DNA of 64,000 bases from Fonsecaea monophora (lineage: Eukaryota > Ascomycota > Eurotiomycetes > Chaetothyriales > Herpotrichiellaceae), in assembly GCF_001642475.1 (NCBI RefSeq), contig NW_019173952.1, positions 124,001-188,000 on the forward strand. Reading direction: 5' to 3'. The notes under the pieces were generated by a model. The model was not told where the DNA came from, did not search any database, and saw only the letters and a list, made by a program, of their open reading frames with translations. The translations under genes and the position numbers were made by a program. Below, in pieces: positions 57,348 to 64,000 of this stretch; positions within the stretch are counted from its first letter, which is position 1, and each line of letters begins with the position of its first letter.

Positions 57348-58708
57348 CTAAGCTTTATCGCCTTGTTGTGAAGCATCTGCAGCTGGTTCTGACACGTTTA
57401 GCTCCTCTCGAGACAACTGCTGCAGCTGATAGTCCAGGTAGGCCTTGACGAGTGTCGTGGATTCATCGCGATTGTCCGCTGCGGTGCTTTCGAGAAGGTG
57501 GGATAGAGTGTTGGCCGGAAGTTCTGGCCGAGGCTGAGAACCTGAGGCGCTGCCAGTCTCCGCGTGATCGATATAGCTCTGGCTGGTAACGTCCTGGTCC
57601 ATTTCCGGAAATTGTTCTTGGGAAATGCTCACCCTTCTCTCCGGTAGTTCTTCGTACAACTTGTCCAATTCCTCTTGGGCCTCCTTCATCTCGTCCAACA
57701 CTTGCTTGTATTCCACCTCAAAGTCTTCAATGACTTCGGGTTCTTCATTCGCGTCAAACAACATCATCCGCTTCACGTCCATATTTATCAATATCTCCCG
57801 CAGCATATCCACATCGCCCTTTTTAGAGAGATAACGTTGGGCCTCCGGGGTCTCGTCAAGTCGAATATCGTCGTTAGGTATAGATTCCTCTGTAGAACTC
57901 TGCCGTCGTCGCACAACAACTCCTTGGTTATCCAGAACTTGCAAAGAAGTCGCAGCTGCGGGCCCAAAGATAACTGAACCCTGCTGGACAATCTGGTAAC
58001 TTTGCTGAATCAATATAAGATCTTGTTCCTTCACTTCGGTCGCGACCTGCTTGAGTCCGAGTAGAGACTCTCGGAGTTCTGGCAGAAGATTGTCCCCTTC
58101 TGTAGTCAGTATGGATTCGATTTTGGCGAGAACAGCCTCGCTCTTTCGAATAGAATCTCCTCTTAGGTCGTGGGCTGTGATGAGGCGGCTGGTGAGAGAT
58201 TCCACGACGCCATTGAGTTGGTTCCAGTGACTACGCAAAATGTGCGAGCGGTCATTCTCATCAGGCGTGCTGGGACGAGCATCAGGACCGATATTTGATG
58301 GTGGGATCCGAGTTGCTGAGCCTTGCTGTTCACCGGGTTCTCCCACTGCATCGTCGTTGTGCAGAGACGTCTGTTTCGGAGGTTCTGCTGAAACGTTTAA
58401 TGATTCCTCCCTCTTGAATGTTGAATCTATGGGAAGATCTGGGTTTTCCATGCTCTTGTGCACACCGGAGGTCTGCTTCGGGGGTTGGCCGTCGACAGGT
58501 GCCCCAACAAAAGCACAAGTTGCGCGTGCGCTCGAGTCATCCTGGAGTCTAGCTGCAGAATGTGGGAGGTTGGGTGATTCCGAGGGAGTAGTTCCCAAGC
58601 TGTCAGCAATGTGTCAAAACGGCAATGTTCCTGCCAGGAGTATTGGGTCTGTGCAACCTGACTTACCCAGCCTGCGATTTTCTTTTTTCCCCTTTCCCCC
58701 TGAACCAT
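57348..58708 (-). CDS. Coiled-coil protein of unknown function, copy B
   Basis: Tentative model: exons 58708..58667 and 58541..57348 (125-nt intron, donor GTAAGT, acceptor CTCCAG, phase 0), 411 residues. The long frame itself has no ATG at its front; its first internal ATG is at 58451. The N-terminal 120 residues are polar and disordered; the rest is helical with heptads. It carries the motif block of copy A: RYLSKKGDVDMLREILINMD, then DFEVEYKQVLDEMKEAQEEL. The C-terminus ends in an acidic-Gln-rich helix (TTLVKAYLDYQLQQLSREEL). Overall identity to copy A is low outside these motifs. Function unknown. It is head to head with a DUF6590 gene, as is copy A. Confidence 0.62.
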
Positions 58709-59690
58709 GAGAAGATAGAGGCCATTCCAGAGAACGGGTGAGAGAATTTTCATGTTGACCCAGAGGCCCTACTATCAGGGGAGGCATGCCTTTTGTATAG
58801 ATGAACGGTTTGCCCCGGGCCAGGGCAGCGTCTTGCAGTCCAGGGATGCCAAAGCTGTCGAATACAATAGGCCGAAGAATTCAGAGTGCAAAGGTGGGTG
58901 GCACTACCCAAAGGTTAGTTGATTTACTAGGCAAGTACGAGGTATGTAATGGAACGTTGGTGCTCGTAATTGTGTCATTTGAGTACGAGGTAATATTACC
59001 CGTAATGCACCTGCAGCACCAAACACCAAGCAGCATGCTACTTTTACCCCTTTGGTCCTTCACACATTGCAAGCGACCCTTGAACCCCCTTCCCTTCTTG
59101 ATCCCCAGCTGGCTGCCCCCCTCCCTCCTTAGGTCGCTCGTTCTCTCGCTCTATCTTGTCTGCTGCCCGCAGAGGCGGTTCAAGTCGCTTCTCCCGTCAG
59201 CAGGCTCCTCTTAGCACCAAACGCCACCCCAGCTAGCCTTCACAGCCCTCCAATAACCCTAGCTTGACGCTGCCTCGACCATGCGTGCGGCAGAAGGGAA
59301 CAATGGATGTCCATACCCTCCATCACATTGCTCTAGAGGCGCCATCCAGCAAGGGTCTGTTCAAAGAGCCTCAAGGGCACAAATGACGAGGGGAAGTGGT
59401 CCTCGGGTGGCATCCCCTCCATCTTGTATAAGAAGACTCATCGATGGCATTTTCGATGGTGCGATGTGTCGTCCCCAACTTGTGAGTTTCTGCAGACCTC
59501 CAGGTGGGCTTTGATCAGGGCGAACCACTCACCCAGCCAACCAGGACTGTCTTTGCCGTTCCTGGCGCTCAAGTCAGCGTATCTATCCATTGCTTTCTTG
59601 CCTCCAGTAGCCCTGCCAGCAGATACCTCGGCCTACGACGCCGCCCAGTCCCGAACAAATTTGATAGCGTTCGTCTGTTTGGCGAAGCCG
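58709..59690. promoter_or_regulatory. Divergent promoter of pair B
   Basis: About 1 kb between coiled-coil gene B and DUF6590 gene B, close in size to the spacer of pair A. Its right half is CT-rich. The reading frame of the DUF6590 gene stays open upstream to 59424 but does not look like protein there. No known element is recognised. Confidence 0.45.
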
Positions 59691-61034
59691 ATGTCTACTC
59701 CGCAGCAATCCAAGCGAAAGGGGCGTCGTTCTGGGGGCCAGCAGTCGGCTCCCTGGGCGACACATGATGGTGTGAGTGGCTCGGCCAGGCCCGCTGGACC
59801 CGGGGCACCTCAAGACATCAAGGGAAAAGGGCCAGAAATCCCTTCGAGGACTGAAAATTGTGCAAAGGATATGACCACTGCCCGTGACCTTTGTGGCGCC
59901 ACAGAGAGCGCCGTAGGTGGTTCTGAAGACGGTGCTGGTCCATCTGGAAGGCCTCGAAATCTCACAATACCAACAGTCAGCGATCTGAAACCAAGCGAAC
60001 CAGGCGAAATCGGTTATTGTGTTCATCTGGACGATGATAAACTTTGGCAAGCTATCCGGAAGTCGACCTCCTTGCAGCCGGCAGCCATGAGAAACCTTGA
60101 GCAGGTAGTGCATGGAAAATCAACCGATCTTCAGGACTATCAACTCCTTCTGGAAGCAGTGAGGTGCGAAATTCTCAAGCAGCCTCGCCTCCGAGATACT
60201 TGTCTTCGACTTTACCTAGTGGTGAAGACATACGGTACTTTGTCACAAGGGCTCAACGCTGGGGTCTTTGGAGTGTACTTCAACAAGAGCAGCCAAAAAG
60301 TCGAACAAGAAGTCGAGAAACTCGCCAATCAGCTTCAACGAATGTCTTTGCGTCGGGTGTTGGGAGAAGGAGTTGCTGAAATGCCATTGTCTGTCTCACA
60401 GACATCATGGAAGGGAAACAACAAACTAGGGCGGCCAAAGTCTTCTCACGGAACCACGCAAAATCCCGCCTCAAAGGAGTTAAACAAGAGACACTATACC
60501 ATAAGGAAGAGTTGGTTCTTTAGCTTGGGCAGAGTCTTTACAATGTTATGGCATGACAATGAGACAGCGGCCACAAGGCCTGCCGGTGACACAGGCTGCG
60601 TGACCCCTGGTCCATACGACCAGAATATCTATAGCCAGATCCGCCGTTTCGCCGTGGTGAAGCAAGGCCATGGGTTCTCGTGGGCGATCCCCGTCAACAC
60701 ATACCATGAGCAGGGGACTACCAGGTACAAATTGACCGACGAGGACCACATCCAGGCACACGCCATTATTTACATGAAGGGCACTGTACCACAGCTTCTG
60801 CCTGGTGAGACTACCCTGAAGAAACAGCCCATCATGGTGAACCCTTCAGCCAAGGACATCAAGTTACATCACACAAGTCGCATCCGCTTCGACAAAGTCT
60901 TTACCATTGAGCATAACGTCATCGTCAGAGATGTCGGCAAAATCTCTGAAGACTCGATGCCTTTCTTCTCCGAGTACTGGAAAATGCAGGCTCTCGAGGG
61001 CTTAGAGGGGACAAAGGCCTCTGTTGGCCTTTGA
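59691..61034 (+). CDS. DUF6590-domain protein, copy B
   Basis: Intronless 447-residue protein starting MSTPQQSKRKGRRSGGQQ. The first 110 residues are basic then Gly/Ser/Pro-rich and disordered. A helical middle (about 112-220) differs from that of copy A. The DUF6590 domain covers about residues 270-437: LGRVFTMLWHDN, IYSQIRRFAVVKQGHGFSWA, IPVNTYHEQG, HAIIYMKG, SRIRFDKVFTIEHNVIVRDV. The domain is closer to what I recall of the family consensus than copy A, which has lost some of these positions. It is probably not secreted or membrane bound: no signal peptide or TM segment is seen. Biochemical function unknown. Confidence 0.82.
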   Translation: MSTPQQSKRKGRRSGGQQSAPWATHDGVSGSARPAGPGAPQDIKGKGPEIPSRTENCAKDMTTARDLCGATESAVGGSEDGAGPSGRPRNLTIPTVSDLKPSEPGEIGYCVHLDDDKLWQAIRKSTSLQPAAMRNLEQVVHGKSTDLQDYQLLLEAVRCEILKQPRLRDTCLRLYLVVKTYGTLSQGLNAGVFGVYFNKSSQKVEQEVEKLANQLQRMSLRRVLGEGVAEMPLSVSQTSWKGNNKLGRPKSSHGTTQNPASKELNKRHYTIRKSWFFSLGRVFTMLWHDNETAATRPAGDTGCVTPGPYDQNIYSQIRRFAVVKQGHGFSWAIPVNTYHEQGTTRYKLTDEDHIQAHAIIYMKGTVPQLLPGETTLKKQPIMVNPSAKDIKLHHTSRIRFDKVFTIEHNVIVRDVGKISEDSMPFFSEYWKMQALEGLEGTKASVGL

Positions 61035-64000
61035 GCCAAGATCTCTGTCCGTGACGAGATATACGTTTCTGCTGCTCAGGGTATCGCCACCTTCAGCAGC
61101 AGGCTTGCGTCCTATGGACATGCCGCTTCTACAAGTGGTTTCCACTCACTAGAACGCAGAGGCAAGGTCACCGGTGAAACACCATGCGTGACATGGTCGA
61201 CATACAGTGTTTTGGCCCTGGGCCATCAGCTGTCCACTCTCCCTTTTATCTATTTCACTTGTCCGAGATTTGTTTCTAGCGGAAGTCGGCACTGTCCGTC
61301 CGGCCCCTTTTCTCCAGAGCCTTGTGCGTTGCGGGCATAACTGTTTGAGGAATGGTGGCTGCCTTTTGTCTGCTTTTCCTTGCGCTAATCAAAACGGAAT
61401 TGTTGCCCCAGCGTTAGCTGTCTCAGCAGTACCTGTCATGACGATACGATTTGTTCTAGCAGTCTTACCAATACAGACTCCACTACTACACATTTTCTTT
61501 TTCTAGTTATCTCCTCCGAGTCCGCTCCGTGGGTCTGGGAATAATAATAATATCGGACGCCATGTCCGCATTAGGCGAATTCAAGGCTCCACTTATTCCC
61601 AGCCTTCTCGGTCACAGCCTTGCGACCTCTTCTTCAGTCAAATAATGTTTGACATCTTCCAAACGTGGAGATATTGAATGAGTAGGCGTGGCTGGACTAA
61701 TCAAAGGCAGTGACATTGATGCCGTGGTGGCGCCAACGCAATTCTGGTAAGTGGCAATTTCCCTCGAATGACTATCGGCATCCGGTCGTATTCCTGATCA
61801 TCATGGAGTAAATGCAGGGGACTTTGTCTGCCTTGCTCTGGGTAGGATTTACCCACGTTACCCTAGATGAGGTCAGGACTACAACACGAACCGAAGACAG
61901 GTGTTACATTGACGTTGTACCGCGGAATGCTGGATTCAATGCTGCGTCCTGGACTCGTGGGTGGAAACTTTACCGGCAAAGTTCATCCAGTTCAGACTCT
62001 GCTGCCATGTCCCAGTGATACCACGAGGCGCTGAGCTGGAGCAGACAGTACCAGCCACTATGAGACTGGGCCGATTGTGTGGACCTTTCTAAACGGCGAC
62101 TGACACAAAGGGCGTAGTCGCCACCCGGCTGGACGTCGACCAAGTTGAGGACATGTCATTTCAACAGTGCAATGGTTGTTACACCTTCCCGTCCTTGTGT
62201 ACCTGGCGATGGGAAGAAGTTCCTCCACCACACAGGATGCAGGCCAAAGCAACATCAACAGGGCACATCTCGGGGCTGTCATCGCCCAGCTGGTAGACTC
62301 TTGTCCCTCCATTCAGCTGGCCGGGTCTTTTGTTCATTTCTCGAGAGGCCAATCAACGGGCCTCAAACGGCAGAAGTGAGGTCTGATTTGCAGCATTAAC
62401 CATGACCTTCTGAGAGTTTCACCTGTTTCGGCAAGCGACAGGTCAAGACCTGCGGAATTCTAATTACGCTTATCTCTTGAGGAAATCAGGAGGGACCGAC
62501 ATCAGACAGGCCGTCCCACCCATTGGCTTGAATCTATTTGCTCATCGACAATCTCTACGGAGTACTTAGGGCGGGATCGATATCTGTGTGCGTGTGCGCA
62601 CGCAACAAGCTGGTTCTTGGCTTTGAGGAATGCAGCGCGTATGCGTGCGAGTCATGGCTTCTGACTGGATGGGCATTTGGCGGTGAACAACTCTGCAGAG
62701 CGGCCCAATGTGAAGCGACGGATGGCACTCACGCATTTTGACGTGCGGCCAATATGCACACAGATCGAAAAGGATTTTCGAAGCAGAGTAAAGAAATGGT
62801 TGCCTTTTGAGATACAGATCCGGACCTGGATCTCGCTTTAGCGCTGCCACGTGGTTCCACTTCAGAGAGAAAGAATGCGCATTTAACAACGTCTGCGCGG
62901 CGCGTGACGGACTTTGTGTCCAACGTTGTGGACAGTTCAATGGAGCTCCTTGCGCCTCCTTCTATTTGAACCGGCAAAGGGTATGACAGGTGGCGATCTG
63001 GTCGGGACAGGAGGGGAGGCAATGCTGGTCAATTCATTTGTTCTCTGCTGTCTATCAGTCTCTGACTTTCTCTGGGCAATTCCAAGGTGTACCGGGAGTC
63101 TATCCTCTTGAGGCTGAGAGCAGTTTCACAAATGCTGGCTATACCTGGGCCCATATCTCATGACTGCTGTTGCTGGACAACCTACAGCCTTGCACCGATC
63201 GTTTCGTGTCTCTCAAACTGTGAGGCAGCAAGAGACACGCCGCTCTGGAAGAATCATCACTTTGGCAGGGAAGCCGATGATTTGGCACCCCCTTACCAGA
63301 CAAAAACAAGTGGTGATCAGTATTGGTACGTTCTACTCTGACCGCTTGGGCATTTTGAGATCTGCCTCAGATGTGGCCTTGTGGACGGACGAGCAAGGCC
63401 ATCCCTGGATCTACACGCCTTTATCCTTGCGCATTCCTGAAACATGAGTTGATCACTCGTCTCGGACCCCCTGGCGGCCCTGTTTGTTTGCCCCCTTTTG
63501 AAACTGCTCAGCCACGAGACCCATCAGCAAGCCAACTACACCGTCCTGAACGCATGTCAAACACGAGAATCACTTCCTCGTATACCTACCCGCGGATGCC
63601 ATGGTCCATTGGGGATTCCCCTTGCGTCAACAAATCTCAACAGGCCTCCCCTTTTTCAATGGTTACGTCTTGGAATCTCCGCACTCAGGCTTTGGGGGTA
63701 AGGTCGTGATGTTCGTCCTGTGTAACCACGCTAGACTCGAAGGAGACCACAATTTGATCTGCCGCTGGGGGTTGGCTGGCGATCACTGTGCTTCACTCTG
63801 GGGTTTGCCACAAGTCAAATTTTGAATGATGTTGAAGTGATGGATCGATACGGGAGGAGGATTGGTAGGCACTTACCGACGAGTGATGTGATGTGATGCA
63901 AACTGCGATAGGGCGAGTATGCCGGCGGTATTGAAATGCCACAGTGAGGCAGGCAGGCTGTGTCCCCTTGTCCTGGCCAGGGATGAGGCTGTTGTCACAT
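61035..64000. other. Terminal 3 kb without a recognised gene
   Basis: Frames are short (under about 125 codons), overlap on both strands and show no domain. The longest plus-strand candidates, near 63160-63450 and 63371-63709, have no recognisable features. The sequence could hold part of a gene that continues past the window edge, but I cannot support one. Confidence 0.45.

Noticed and set aside
61812..63825. Possible third coiled-coil/DUF6590 pair at the right edge
   Set aside because: No trace of the VF-x-x-LW, IRR or IIYM blocks, nor of the GD-x-DM motif, in any frame.

Overview
This window looks like a piece of nuclear chromosome from a filamentous ascomycete (Pezizomycotina). The signs are genes with short introns (mostly 50-70 nt, GT...AG, CTAAC/CTGAC-type branch points), Zn2Cys6 transcription factors, a tail-anchored PEX26-like peroxin, a TRP/FLC-family membrane protein, a FYVE-RING (Pib1-like) protein and DUF6590 proteins. 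The class cannot be fixed from the sequence alone; Eurotiomycetes is only a guess. No transposon, rRNA, tRNA or CRISPR was recognised.

Layout. 0.3-5.2 kb: an amidase and a five-exon Zn2Cys6 regulator, both on the minus strand. 5.2-9.4 kb: a 4.2-kb stretch with no supportable gene. 9.4-49.1 kb: a normal housekeeping block holding a TRP/FLC-like protein, a Pib1-like FYVE-RING ubiquitin ligase, a second Zn2Cys6 regulator, nucleoporin Nup85, a zinc alcohol dehydrogenase (ADH6/CAD type), an Msd1/SSX2IP-like coiled-coil protein divergent from a TPR/F-box/LRR protein (Pof3/Dia2 type), a DUF1349 protein, SRP72, a PARN/CAF1-type ribonuclease, a PEX26-like peroxin, a saccharopine-dehydrogenase-like oxidoreductase, ribosomal protein eL43, a RING-PHD protein, and a small spliced gene (48752-49121) rebuilt here by reading across an intron.

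49.5-61 kb: an accessory region with the most unusual content. It holds two head-to-head gene pairs, each made of a minus-strand coiled-coil protein of unknown function and a plus-strand DUF6590 protein, with about 1 kb of shared promoter in each. The two coiled-coil proteins share a motif set and the two DUF6590 proteins share a domain, so the pair as a unit seems to have been duplicated. 61-64 kb has no recognisable gene.

The housekeeping genes do not form one pathway. They cover nuclear transport, co-translational targeting, RNA decay, peroxisome import, ubiquitin ligation, translation and transcription. The paired DUF6590/coiled-coil genes are the best candidate here for an undescribed two-component system, but their function is unknown and nothing in the sequence shows what it is.
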